NCBI GenBank assembly: GCA_033851265.1
Contig: JAWWOW010000005.1
Span: 248,001 to 312,000, forward strand
DNA from: JAWWOW01 sp033851265
Lineage (GTDB): Bacteria; Actinomycetota; Actinomycetes; JAWWOW01
DNA: 64,000 nt
Direction of reading: 5' to 3'
Both the position numbers and the translations under genes were made by a program. Below the pieces are notes generated by a model. The model worked only from the letters and a program-made list of their open reading frames with translations, was not told the origin of the DNA and made no database searches. How positions within the stretch are numbered: the first letter of the stretch is position 1; each line of letters begins with the position of its first letter. Below, piece after piece: positions 42,191-50,222 of this stretch.

Positions 42191-42777
42191 GTGACCGCGT
42201 CGTCCTCGCGACTCGCAATCCGCACAAACTCGAAGAGGTACGTCGGATCCTGGCGCCACTGGTCGACGTAGAACTGCTTCCAGGGCCGGATCTCGACGTC
42301 GACGAAACCGGAGACACGTTCGCGGCCAACGCGTTGCTCAAGGCACGTGCCGTGGCTGCAGCGACCGGATCACCCGCGGTGGCTGATGACTCTGGCCTGT
42401 GCGTCGATGCACTCGACGGAAAGCCCGGGGTCTTGTCAGCCCGCTGGTCCGGCGTGCACGGTGACGACCGCGCCAACGTCGAGCTTGTGCTCGACGAGAT
42501 CGCCGATGTGCCGGACGAGCGACGCGGTGCCGCGTTCATATGTGCGGCTGCGCTCGTCCTGCCCAATGGACGGGAACACGTCGTGGTGGGTCAGGTTGAA
42601 GGGACGATAACCCGAGAACCGCGCGGGACCGGCGGGTTCGGTTACGACCCGATCTTCGTGCCCGAGGGGGAGTCGCGCACGACTGCTGAGATGTCAGCGA
42701 CGGAAAAGGACGCACTCAGCCATCGAGGCCGCGCCTTCAGAGCCCTCGCTCCGGTGCTGGCGAAGGCGCTTGCCTGA
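42187..42777 (+). CDS. rdgB: XTP/dITP diphosphatase (non-canonical purine NTP pyrophosphatase)
   Basis: Removes ITP, dITP and XTP from the nucleotide pool. The 196 residues begin at GTG 42187: VVLATRNPHKLEEVRRIL, DETGDTFAANALLKARA, AVADDSGLCVDALDGKPGV with the catalytic Asp, and GTGGFGYDPIFVP. The rph-rdgB coupling is conserved in actinobacteria. Confidence 0.95.
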   Translation: MSDRVVLATRNPHKLEEVRRILAPLVDVELLPGPDLDVDETGDTFAANALLKARAVAAATGSPAVADDSGLCVDALDGKPGVLSARWSGVHGDDRANVELVLDEIADVPDERRGAAFICAAALVLPNGREHVVVGQVEGTITREPRGTGGFGYDPIFVPEGESRTTAEMSATEKDALSHRGRAFRALAPVLAKALA

Positions 42778-42838
42778 TCGCAGTGCTCCGCCGTCAACCG
42801 TCATCGCGGTGACAAAGAATCGCGGTTAGCGTGGCGGG

Positions 42839-43957
42839 GTGCATGGCCGCCCAGTGTCTCGGTTGGTCTCCGCGTTGGCTCTGCTGCTGACCGGCGTCAT
42901 CGCGATGAGCATGTACGCAAGCCACGCGTCAGCAGCCACAGCGGGATCGATCAGCTGGTCTGGGCCCACCCGCTTTGGCAACTTTGCCCAACCCGCCGAG
43001 GTGGACTTGTCTGTGACGACGCCGGACACGAATCCAGCGCAGCGTTACCGCGTCCGAGTGACCCACGTCTACGCGTATTCGCGGCCGGGCGAACCTGTCG
43101 TTGAGCCGCGTTGGGAGCCCTACCTCCTCACCGAACAGCTCGTAGGTTCCTCGTGGCAGCAGGTCACCGGTGAGCCTGAGATGCTCGGCCCGACATCAGG
43201 ATTCGCCGCCGGGACGACACAGTCGATCCGGTTGCGGTTGCGAGCCCTCGCAGGCACGTCGGCAGAACTCAGAAACGGTGCGGACTCCGCGACCGTGACG
43301 ACGACCGCAGACCTTGTTCCTGTCGATCCGACCGGGAAGCCGATCGGGCCCCCCGTTGCAACCGCAGAGCGGGTTTTCCAACTCGTGCCGTTGCGGCTCG
43401 CAAGGTCGTGGCCGACGACAATCCGCATCGGTGAGCCCACGTCAATCACGTTCACCTACATCAACGACAGCGACACCGCCTTCGTTCCAGGCGATCGTAA
43501 TTCCGCCGGCGAGAACCCTTACGCCCCTGGTGCTGCCATACAGGACGTGAGCATCGTCGGGAACGCCCGATGCCATCCGGACATCACTCCCGGCCTCCCC
43601 GTGCTACGTATGCCGCCGCACACCACGAAGTCGTTCCGCCTGACGGTGACCATGTGGCCTCGTTACACGTGTGACTACACAAAGCGGCACGCGTGGCATC
43701 CGTGGGCCGTGCAACACGGTCTGTTGACGCTTGGCTTCACCAATGGCTTCGACACGGAGGCCGGTCAGGCGTACTACAACGTTCCCATCACAATCCTGCC
43801 GGAGCGAGTGGTTGCGGCCAGTCCGACGCCGAGGTTGCCGGCGACCGGTCGACCGGTCCGCGCGGAGTTGTTGATCGGCTTCGTCGCCCTTGCAGCCGGC
43901 TTGTTGTTGCAGTTGATGAGCGTATGGACCCGACGACCCGCGAGCGGGAAGCGCTAG
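42839..43957 (+). CDS. secreted surface protein with LPATG sortase signal
   Basis: A 372-residue exported protein from GTG 42839. An N-terminal signal peptide (VSALALLLTGVIAMSMYASHASAA) is cleaved after ASA. The mature part is beta-rich and probably contains two or three Ig-like domains. A Cys pair (NARCHPD and RYTCDYT) may form a disulfide. The C-terminus has LPATG at 333-337, then a membrane helix and the basic tail RRPASGKR, a complete cell-wall sorting signal. No known adhesin family is recognised; sortase genes are not in the window. Its stop shares CTAG with the convergent gene. Confidence 0.75.
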   Translation: MHGRPVSRLVSALALLLTGVIAMSMYASHASAATAGSISWSGPTRFGNFAQPAEVDLSVTTPDTNPAQRYRVRVTHVYAYSRPGEPVVEPRWEPYLLTEQLVGSSWQQVTGEPEMLGPTSGFAAGTTQSIRLRLRALAGTSAELRNGADSATVTTTADLVPVDPTGKPIGPPVATAERVFQLVPLRLARSWPTTIRIGEPTSITFTYINDSDTAFVPGDRNSAGENPYAPGAAIQDVSIVGNARCHPDITPGLPVLRMPPHTTKSFRLTVTMWPRYTCDYTKRHAWHPWAVQHGLLTLGFTNGFDTEAGQAYYNVPITILPERVVAASPTPRLPATGRPVRAELLIGFVALAAGLLLQLMSVWTRRPASGKR

Positions 43958-44901
43958 ATCAAATCGGGGTGAGTGCGGAACCACTCGATAGTCTTCTTCA
44001 GGCCATCGTCGAGTGCGACCTGTGGTTCCCAACCCAACAGCGTGCGAGCAAGTGTGATGTCGGGCTGGCGGACGGTCGGGTCATCCTGCGGTCGCGGAAT
44101 GAACGTGATCTGCGATTTGGAGCCGACGAGATCGCGAATGGTTTCCGCCAGCTGCTCCATCGACACTTCATGCGGGTTACCGATGTTGATCGGCCCGGGC
44201 TGTGTCGAGTGCAGTAGACGAAGAACGCCCTCGACGAGGTCGTCGACGAACTGGATGGATCGGGTCTGGGTGCCATCGCCGGCAACAGTTATCGGCTCGC
44301 CCTTGATTGCCTGCCGGATGAACGTCGGGATCGCGCGACCGTCGTCGGGACGCATGCGCGGCCCGTGGGTGTTGAAGATGCGCAGGATCGCGGTGTCGAC
44401 GTTGTGCGTGCTCTTGTAGGCCATGGTGAGGGCTTCGGCGAACCGCTTCGCTTCGTCGTACACGCCGCGCGGACCGACCGGGTTGACGTTGCCCCAGTAG
44501 CTTTCCGGCTGCGGGTGAACCTCAGGGTCGCCGTAGACCTCGGACGTGGACGCGATGACGAACCGCGCACCCTTCTCTTTGGCTAGGCCGAGCGCGTGCA
44601 ATGTGCCGATGGAACCGACCTTCAAGGTATGAATCGGAAGTTTCAGGTAGTCGATGGGGGAGGCCGGCGATGCAAAGTGCAGAACAGCATCGACGCGACC
44701 CACGACGTGGATGTACTCACTGACATCAACGCGCATGAGACGGAAGCCCTCATGCTCCATCAGATGTTCCACATTGACCGGCGTGCCGGTTAAGAAGTTG
44801 TCGAGACAGACGACTTCGTAGTCATCGTCGAGCAACCGCTCGCAGAGGTGCGACCCAAGGAAGCCAGCGCCGCCGGTCACAACGGCGCGACGCTTAGCCA
44901 C
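43954..44901 (-). CDS. UDP-glucuronate decarboxylase-type nucleotide-sugar epimerase
   Basis: A 315-residue extended SDR with glycine motif GGAGFLGSHLCERLL, FASPASPIDYLKLPIHTLKVGS, STSEVYGDPEVHPQPE and the catalytic YDEAKRFAE. These strings are typical of UDP-xylose synthase (UXS), which makes UDP-xylose from UDP-glucuronate, although dTDP-glucose dehydratases are close. It could feed cell-wall or extracellular glycan synthesis. A tRNA lies just upstream on the other strand. Confidence 0.88.
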   Translation of the reverse strand: MAKRRAVVTGGAGFLGSHLCERLLDDDYEVVCLDNFLTGTPVNVEHLMEHEGFRLMRVDVSEYIHVVGRVDAVLHFASPASPIDYLKLPIHTLKVGSIGTLHALGLAKEKGARFVIASTSEVYGDPEVHPQPESYWGNVNPVGPRGVYDEAKRFAEALTMAYKSTHNVDTAILRIFNTHGPRMRPDDGRAIPTFIRQAIKGEPITVAGDGTQTRSIQFVDDLVEGVLRLLHSTQPGPINIGNPHEVSMEQLAETIRDLVGSKSQITFIPRPQDDPTVRQPDITLARTLLGWEPQVALDDGLKKTIEWFRTHPDLI

Positions 44902-44985
44902 CGCAGTCCCCCTAGCATTTCGTTGCGATGTGATGTGGCGAGGCTAGCAGCGCACGATATGTCCGGCCTTACGCTAAACAGCGCA

Positions 44986-45059
44986 GGGGCCGTAGCCCAA
45001 TTGGCAGAGGCACATGCCTTAGGTGCATGACAGTGGGGGTTCGAGTCCCCCCGGCCCTA
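44986..45059 (+). tRNA. tRNA with UAG anticodon, short variable arm (Leu-CUA-like, unusual)
   Basis: Cloverleaf from GGGGCCG to CGGCCCT-A: the acceptor stem pairs over 7 bp (first pair G-U), T-arm GGGGG-TTCGAGT-CCCCC, anticodon stem CATGC/GCATG with loop CTTAGGT, hence anticodon TAG. This would read the leucine codon CUA. The variable region is only five bases (ACAGT), whereas bacterial tRNA-Leu is class II with a long variable arm. The D-stem is weak (three good pairs). CCA is not encoded. Its 3' end overlaps the bcp stop by three bases. Confidence 0.75.
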
Positions 45060-45536
45060 CAGACCGAGGTCGCGGATGAGTTTGTCCACGTGACCGGTTG
45101 CTTTGACGTTGTACATGGCTTTCTCGACCGTGCCGTCGGCGTCGATCACGATCGTGGAGCGGATGACTCCGGTGACCTTTTTGCCATACATCGTCTTCTC
45201 ACCGTAGGCGCCGTACGCGGTCAGTACGTCGCGGCGTTCGTCTGACAGCAACGGGAACGTCAGGCCGTGCTCGTCGCGGAACTTCGCGAGTTTCGCCGGC
45301 TTGTCGGGGGAGACGCCGACCACATCGAGGCCGGCGCGTTGGAAGGCCAGCAGGTTGTCGCGGAAGTCGCACGCTTGCTTCGTGCAGCCCGGCGTCATTG
45401 CGGCGGGATAGAAGTAGACGACGAAGCGTCGACCGCGGAGCGACGCTGAGCTGAACGTCACGCCGTCGGCGTCCGGCAGGGCAAATTCGGGGGCTAGATC
45501 ACCGGGAGCCAGCCGCACTGATGTCTGCTGAGTCAT
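45057..45536 (-). CDS. bcp: thiol peroxidase, Bcp/PrxQ type peroxiredoxin
   Basis: Reduces hydroperoxides with thiols. The 159 residues contain the peroxidatic Cys51 in AMTPGCTKQACDFRD and a resolving Cys56 five residues later, the PrxQ pattern. LAPGDLAPEFALPDADG and FPLLSDERRDV are typical. The stop overlaps the 3' end of the tRNA on the other strand. Divergent from the nickel permease gene. Confidence 0.94.
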   Translation of the reverse strand: MTQQTSVRLAPGDLAPEFALPDADGVTFSSASLRGRRFVVYFYPAAMTPGCTKQACDFRDNLLAFQRAGLDVVGVSPDKPAKLAKFRDEHGLTFPLLSDERRDVLTAYGAYGEKTMYGKKVTGVIRSTIVIDADGTVEKAMYNVKATGHVDKLIRDLGL

Positions 45537-45611
45537 TGCCCCACGGTAACCGCTCGCGACCTAGTTGCGAATTGTTTGCAGGTGCATGGCGCCCGCACTA
45601 GTGTCGCAGTC

Positions 45612-46694
45612 ATGTCGCAGGCCTCGCTCAGCCCGGCCGAGTGGGCTCGTGCCGCTGGTCTGGCTGGTGGGGTCATTGCCCTTCACGTCATCGGGTGGGG
45701 CGTCCTTCTTCTCCTGGTCGTTCCGAATCATTACCACGTTGGCAATGAGGTCTACGGCATCGGGCTCGGTGTCACGGCGTACACGTTGGGCCTTCGGCAC
45801 GCCTTCGACGCTGACCACATTGCCGCGATCGACAACACGACCCGCAAGTTCATGGCTGAAGGCAAGCGACCGCTGTCAGTGGGATTCTTCTTCTCGCTCG
45901 GCCACTCGTCGATCGTGTTCATCCTGGCGCTATTGCTGAGCTTCGGTCTGAAGATCGGCGGTGCTGTCGAGAACGACGGCTCGTCACTGCACTCAGTGAC
46001 GGGGTACGTCGGCACTCTCGTTTCAGGCACATTCCTCTACCTGATCGCGGCGATCAACTTCGTGATCCTGCTCGGCATCGTGCGCGTGTTTCGCCAGATG
46101 CGCAGCGGCGAGTTTGACGAAGCACAGCTCGAGGAGCACCTCAACAACCGCGGTTTGATGAACCGCGTACTCGGTCGCATGACACGTCGTATTCGGGAGC
46201 CGTGGCAGATGTATCCGCTCGGCCTGCTCTTCGGTCTGGGCTTCGACACCGCTACCGAGGTCGGATTGCTCGTTCTTGCGGGCGGCGCTGCCGTTGGTGG
46301 CCTGCCGTGGTGGGCGATTCTGGTGCTGCCAGTGCTCTTCGCCGCCGGCATGAGTCTGCTCGACACGATTGACGGCTCATTCATGAACTTCGCCTACGGT
46401 TGGGCGTTTTCCAAGCCAGTACGCAAGGTCTACTACAACATCACGATCACCGGCCTGTCGGTCGCCGTGGCCTGGATCATCGGCACCGTGGAGCTGTTGC
46501 AGATCGCGCAGGAGAAGTTGACATTGAACGGTCCCGTTTGGGACTGGATCGCGGGGCTCGACCTCAACCTGCTCGGCTTCGTCATCGTCGGCATGTTCGT
46601 GGCCACTTGGGCGGGTGCGCTCGCCGTCTGGCGGTTCGGTCGGATCGAGGAGAAATGGTCAGCCGGGCTGCGCGCAGGCGCCACTGGCGACTGA
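45612..46694 (+). CDS. HoxN/HupN/NixA family nickel/cobalt transporter
   Basis: A 360-residue permease from ATG 45612 with about eight membrane helices. The NiCoT metal signature RHAFDADHIAAIDNTTRK (HX4DH) lies in helix 2, with LGHSSIV and LGFDTATE further on. It takes up Ni2+ or Co2+ through the membrane. No nickel enzyme genes or metal riboswitch are visible nearby, so the metal need is met elsewhere. Confidence 0.93.
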   Translation: MSQASLSPAEWARAAGLAGGVIALHVIGWGVLLLLVVPNHYHVGNEVYGIGLGVTAYTLGLRHAFDADHIAAIDNTTRKFMAEGKRPLSVGFFFSLGHSSIVFILALLLSFGLKIGGAVENDGSSLHSVTGYVGTLVSGTFLYLIAAINFVILLGIVRVFRQMRSGEFDEAQLEEHLNNRGLMNRVLGRMTRRIREPWQMYPLGLLFGLGFDTATEVGLLVLAGGAAVGGLPWWAILVLPVLFAAGMSLLDTIDGSFMNFAYGWAFSKPVRKVYYNITITGLSVAVAWIIGTVELLQIAQEKLTLNGPVWDWIAGLDLNLLGFVIVGMFVATWAGALAVWRFGRIEEKWSAGLRAGATGD

Positions 46695-46788
46695 CCGTCC
46701 GCGGGTGTGAAGGGCCCGGGTGTGACGGCGAGCAGGCTGGGCAGGCTCTGACAGACTGACCAGCGACGGACCGGAGAGGATCGACGAC

Positions 46789-47199
46789 GTGCCCGATCAA
46801 CAGCTTTCCGACCTGTCCGTGACCAAGGCTCCGACGGAGGAGGGTCCGGTGAGCCGCGATCCGGACGCGATTCAGCGTGAGATCGAGGAAACGCGCGCCG
46901 AACTCGCCCGCACCGTTGACCTCATCGCTGAGCGACTGTCGCCACGGCGTGCCGCCAGTCGTGGTGCATCCCGCGTGAAGTCATCGATCGACGGGGTGTT
47001 CCACCGTGACGGTGACGACGGTCATGACACTGCACCGGGAGCCGCAGATCACGCACACGGCATTCGTTCAGTTCCGCTGTCGCCCAACGGTGACACGCAG
47101 TTGGTGCGGACCCTGCGGACGGACCGCGTCGTCGTCGCTGCTGCTGCGGTCGCCGCAGTCATCGGCGCCATCGTGTTCCTGCGTCGCCGCAGGCACTGA
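46789..47199 (+). CDS. DUF3618 domain membrane-anchored protein
   Basis: A 136-residue protein from GTG 46789. The domain RDPDAIQREIEETRAELARTVDLIAERLSPRR is the DUF3618 signature, forming a helical hairpin. A C-terminal membrane helix (VVVAAAAVAAVIGAIVFL) with a basic tail follows. Such proteins often occur with phage-holin-like envelope proteins, but those partners are absent here. Confidence 0.88.
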   Translation: MPDQQLSDLSVTKAPTEEGPVSRDPDAIQREIEETRAELARTVDLIAERLSPRRAASRGASRVKSSIDGVFHRDGDDGHDTAPGAADHAHGIRSVPLSPNGDTQLVRTLRTDRVVVAAAAVAAVIGAIVFLRRRRH

Positions 47200-47200
47200 C

Positions 47201-47911
47201 TCAGGCGTGGATGCCGCACTCCACCTTTGACAGTCCAGACCAGCGACCTGCACGTGAGTCCTCGCCGGGGTCGACCCGGCGTGTGCATGGGCCGCAGCCG
47301 ATCGACGCGTAGCCGTCGAGCAGGAGCGGATTGACGAGCAGGCTGTGCTTTTCGGCGTACTGCTCAACGTCGTCTTGCGTCCATGCGGCGAGCGGGTTCA
47401 CCTTCACCTTGGATCGACGCGAGTCCCATTCGACGACGCGCACGTGCCGACGGGTGAGTGACTGGTCTCGTCGGATACCACTGGCCCAGGCGAGGTACGG
47501 CGCAAGACCGCGGTCGAGGGGTTCGACCTTGCGCATGGCGCAGCACAGATCTGGGTCGCGGTCGTGCAGCTTCGCGCCGTATTCCTGGTTCTGCTGCTCG
47601 ACCGTGAGAATCGGAAGCAGCGTGCGCACCGATACGTCGTACGTTGCGGCAACCGCGTCGCGCGTGCCGATCGTTTCGGGGAAGTGATAGCCGGTGTCGA
47701 GGAAGAGCACCTCGATACCTGGCTGCACCTGCGAAGCCAGATGCGCCATGACTGTCTCGCCCATGGCGGCGGCGATGGCGAAGTGCTCTCCGAACGCTTC
47801 GACGGCCCAAGCGAGGATCTCTTCGGCTGGCGCGCCTTCGAAGTAGGTCCCGGCAGCCGCTGCGGTGGCCGCCAGGTGCTCTTCAGTGGTCAGTTCGTAT
47901 GCCGCGGTCAT
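47201..47911 (-). CDS. cysH: adenylyl-sulfate (APS) reductase, Fe-S type
   Basis: Reduces activated sulfate to sulfite. The 236 residues start at ATG 47911. The four cysteines CC (LCCAMRK) and CxxC (CGPC) ligate a [4Fe-4S] cluster, the mark of APS rather than PAPS reductases. LDTGYHFPETIGTRDAV and WDSRRSKVKVNPLAAWTQDDVEQY complete the substrate site; the C-terminal CGIH carries the catalytic Cys. The start overlaps the chelatase stop. The sulfate-activating cysD/cysN genes are not in the window. Confidence 0.94.
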   Translation of the reverse strand: MTAAYELTTEEHLAATAAAAGTYFEGAPAEEILAWAVEAFGEHFAIAAAMGETVMAHLASQVQPGIEVLFLDTGYHFPETIGTRDAVAATYDVSVRTLLPILTVEQQNQEYGAKLHDRDPDLCCAMRKVEPLDRGLAPYLAWASGIRRDQSLTRRHVRVVEWDSRRSKVKVNPLAAWTQDDVEQYAEKHSLLVNPLLLDGYASIGCGPCTRRVDPGEDSRAGRWSGLSKVECGIHA

Positions 47912-48597
47912 GCCGCTGCCTCCGACGTTGTTGCGGCATAACGCATTGCCACGAGGACGGCTATTGACGGGTGTTCTCCGATTGGTTCGGCAACGACGTC
48001 TGCACCTGTAGCCAGCGCGTCGTCGCGGATCCGGTCGGCAAAGACTCCTGGAGCGAGAAGGAGCAGCCCGACGGCCACACTCTGTGCTCCAGCAGATCGT
48101 GCTGTCTCGATGGCTGCACCGACCTCGGCGGGCGTGGTGGTGAGGACGCGCCACCCGCCGAGCTCGCCGACCAGTGCAGCTGTCGCGTCGACCTCAGCGA
48201 TCGCTGCTGGCTCCCGCGAGCCGGCACTAACGAGCACGACCGTCGCGTCTGTCGATGCGCCCGCATCGATGAGCGCGTCGCGAACAGCCGCGGCAACGAG
48301 TGGGTGTGCCCCGAGGGGCGCGGCAACGTGCGCGGTCGCGCCGTCCAACTGTGCGGGCAAGTCCGCCGTCACGTGGTAACCGGGTGCGAAGAGCAGTGGG
48401 ACGACGGTCACCGCACTGTTGTCGATGGTGAGCGCCGTGTAGGCATCGGCGACCGTTGGCGCTGCGTGCTCGAGATAGGCAACAGCGACATCGACCGACG
48501 ACAACTCGGCGCGAACATTGCGCGCTATCGCCTCTGTCGACGCCTGCGCGCGCGCATCCGGTGATCCGTGTGCGACAAGCAAGAGAGCGCGACTCAT
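47908..48597 (-). CDS. sirohydrochlorin chelatase-like protein (CbiX/SirB type)
   Basis: A 229-residue protein of two CbiX-like halves. The N-terminal SRALLLVAHGSPDARAQ provides the metal-site His, and PLLFAPGYHVTADLPAQL the second His. It would insert iron into sirohydrochlorin to finish siroheme. Lies between cysG and cysH with four-base overlaps on both sides, so siroheme supply is co-expressed with sulfate reduction. CysG here may lack its own chelatase activity, consistent with a separate enzyme. Confidence 0.88.
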   Translation of the reverse strand: MSRALLLVAHGSPDARAQASTEAIARNVRAELSSVDVAVAYLEHAAPTVADAYTALTIDNSAVTVVPLLFAPGYHVTADLPAQLDGATAHVAAPLGAHPLVAAAVRDALIDAGASTDATVVLVSAGSREPAAIAEVDATAALVGELGGWRVLTTTPAEVGAAIETARSAGAQSVAVGLLLLAPGVFADRIRDDALATGADVVAEPIGEHPSIAVLVAMRYAATTSEAAA

Positions 48598-49802
48598 GAC
48601 GCACTCTCCGCAGTCAGCAGCGGGTTCAGGGCTACCACATCGCCGACAACAATGACGGCCGGAGATTCGATACCGGCGTCGGCAACCTTTGTTGCGATCG
48701 TGCGCAGGTCAGCAACGACGGTGCGCTGCTGCGGGGTCGTGCCTTCGGAGATGACAGCGACGGGTGTATGCGCGTCGCGTCCATGGTCGACGAGTCCGTC
48801 CGCAAGCGCGGCCAGGCGCGACAGACCCATGAGTACGACGAGCGTGCCCGGCACCGCAGCGAGTTCGGCTACCGAGATTTCGCCGTGACCGGACACAACG
48901 GTGAAGGCCGCAGCGACACCGCGGTGCGTGACGGGAATACCAACGCTTGTCGGCACGCCGATAGCACTGGTCACCCCGGGCACAACCTCGACGGGTACGT
49001 CGGCTGCGACACAGGCGGCGACTTCCTCGCCACCACGACCGAGCACAAACGGGTCGCCGCCCTTGAGTCGGACGACGCGCTTGCCTTCGCGCGCGCGGTC
49101 GACGAGGAGGTCGTTGATCTGTTCCTGCGTCAGCGTGTGCGCATGCGGTGCCTTGCCCGCGTTGATGAGCTCGACATCGTCGCCCAGTGTTGCGAGCAGA
49201 TCCAGCGGAGCGAGGCGGTCATAGACGACGACATCGGCAGCGGCGAGCAACTGTCGACCGCGCGTCGTGATGAGTCCGGGATCGCCCGGTCCGCCACCGA
49301 CGAGGGCGACCCGACCAGCACCCCGACGGTGACGGCGGAGCGGCAAGCCACCGGTGTCGAGGAGCAACGCGATCGCGTTGCGAATCGCGCGTGACGTGCG
49401 CGGGTCGCCGCCGGCGTGCACGGCGACCGTCACCTCGCCAGCGCGTGCCACGGCAGGGGTGTGTGCCGCTGAGGCTGCGGCGTCATCGGCTTGGACGCAC
49501 CAGATGCCGGCGGCATCAGCTGCCTGCGCGACTGCGGCGTTGACCGCGCGGTCATCGGCGCAGGCGTGAACGAGCCACACCATGTCGTCCGGGCGGATGA
49601 GGTCGGTCCCGGCGTACTCCCGCTGGTGCCAGGTGAGGCGACCGTTGGCAGCTAGTGCCTGGACATCTTCGTTGGCGTACGGCGCGACCAGGTCAACGCG
49701 GGCGCCCGCATCAACGAGCGCCGCAGCGCGGCGAGCAGCGACGGGACCGCCGCCGACCACCAGCACGCGGCGATCGCGGAGGTTGAGCGAGAGCGGATAC
49801 AC
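48594..49802 (-). CDS. cysG: siroheme synthase: precorrin-2 dehydrogenase fused to uroporphyrinogen-III methyltransferase
   Basis: A 402-residue bifunctional enzyme from GTG 49802. The N-terminal Rossmann part (RVLVVGGGPVAARRAAALVDAGARV) is the NAD-dependent precorrin-2 dehydrogenase. The C-terminal ~240 residues are the SAM-dependent methyltransferase (VALVGGGPGDPGLITTRG and VVRLKGGDPFVLGRGGEE). The start is preceded by GAAGGA, which lies in the arm of a hairpin and downstream of a short leader ORF. First gene of the leftward cysG-chelatase-cysH operon. Confidence 0.94.
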   Translation of the reverse strand: MYPLSLNLRDRRVLVVGGGPVAARRAAALVDAGARVDLVAPYANEDVQALAANGRLTWHQREYAGTDLIRPDDMVWLVHACADDRAVNAAVAQAADAAGIWCVQADDAAASAAHTPAVARAGEVTVAVHAGGDPRTSRAIRNAIALLLDTGGLPLRRHRRGAGRVALVGGGPGDPGLITTRGRQLLAAADVVVYDRLAPLDLLATLGDDVELINAGKAPHAHTLTQEQINDLLVDRAREGKRVVRLKGGDPFVLGRGGEEVAACVAADVPVEVVPGVTSAIGVPTSVGIPVTHRGVAAAFTVVSGHGEISVAELAAVPGTLVVLMGLSRLAALADGLVDHGRDAHTPVAVISEGTTPQQRTVVADLRTIATKVADAGIESPAVIVVGDVVALNPLLTAESAS

Positions 49803-49811
49803 GGGGAATGT

Positions 49812-49839
49812 CCTTCGGCCGATGAGACGGGCCGGAAGG
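49812..49839 (-). promoter_or_regulatory. stem-loop sequestering the cysG ribosome-binding site
   Basis: On the minus strand CCTTC-c-GGCC pairs with GGCC-GAAGG (nine pairs, one bulge, loop of about nine bases). The right arm GAAGG is the Shine-Dalgarno of cysG, nine bases before GTG 49802. It lies between the leader peptide stop (49870) and cysG. This layout fits translational or transcriptional attenuation coupled to leader translation. Confidence 0.6.
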
Positions 49840-49869
49840 GGTCAGTCGAGACCTCAGCTGCCGGCCGGG

Positions 49870-49950
49870 CTATGCGGCCATACAGACAGCGCTGGCTACG
49901 CGCCGCAGATCCACATGCAGGCGCGCGACAAGGGCCAGACGTTCTGTCAC
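49870..49950 (-). CDS. putative cysteine-responsive leader peptide of the cysG operon
   Basis: A 26-residue ORF from GTG 49950 to TAG 49870, on the coding strand of cysG. It contains ARLHVDLRRVASAVC, with Cys23 (TGT) three codons before the final sense codon. Many actinobacterial sulfur operons are preceded by short ORFs with the core R-[LH]-H-[VI]-D-L-x-R-V-A-S-A and terminal cysteine, annotated as leader peptides. No strong Shine-Dalgarno is evident. Expected role: ribosome pausing at the Cys codon when cysteine is scarce, changing expression of cysG-chelatase-cysH. Confidence 0.7.
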   Translation of the reverse strand: MTERLALVARLHVDLRRVASAVCMAA

Positions 49951-50067
49951 GGGATCAAGGGTGCCATACGGGCGGTCCGCCTGTCGATTGGCCCATCTCG
50001 CCCGCTGGACGCCCCCGCCAACATCGGCGGATCGGCGTACGGCGAAAGGGTCTGTCACACTGGCTCT
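49951..50067. promoter_or_regulatory. bidirectional promoter region of the sulfate-reduction locus
   Basis: 117 bases between two divergent leader ORFs. It must hold the promoters for both the cysG-cysH and sulfite-reductase transcripts. No confident -10/-35 pair can be placed. The rest of the 49803-50222 gap is taken up by the two leader ORFs and their downstream attenuator segments. Confidence 0.5.
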
Positions 50068-50157
50068 ATGGCGGTCCTTCGCCCCCTTCTCACAGCCCGG
50101 CTGCACGTTGACCTGCAGCGCGTGGCGAGCGCAGCGTGTCGAGCAGCCTGTTCCTAG
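50068..50157 (+). CDS. putative cysteine-responsive leader peptide of the sulfite reductase operon
   Basis: A 29-residue ORF from ATG 50068 to TAG 50155-50157. It contains TARLHVDLQRVASAACRAAC, with Cys24 and Cys28 (both TGT) close to the stop. The core matches the leftward leader peptide across 12 of 13 positions (ARLHVDL-R/Q-RVASA). Sixty-five bases separate it from the reductase ATG. A small hairpin CCTG-CGCT-CAGG (50196-50207) overlaps the AGGAAGG ribosome-binding site. Attenuation by cysteine availability is the likely role. Confidence 0.75.
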   Translation: MAVLRPLLTARLHVDLQRVASAACRAACS

Positions 50158-50222
50158 GCGTATCCCCGCCTGTTCGGACCCCCTGCACCAGCTGACCTGC
50201 GCTCAGGAAGGACCTCGCCGTC

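Noticed and set aside
44986..45059. tRNA as an integration site for a genomic island
   Set aside because: No integrase, direct repeat or island-like gene content adjoins it.
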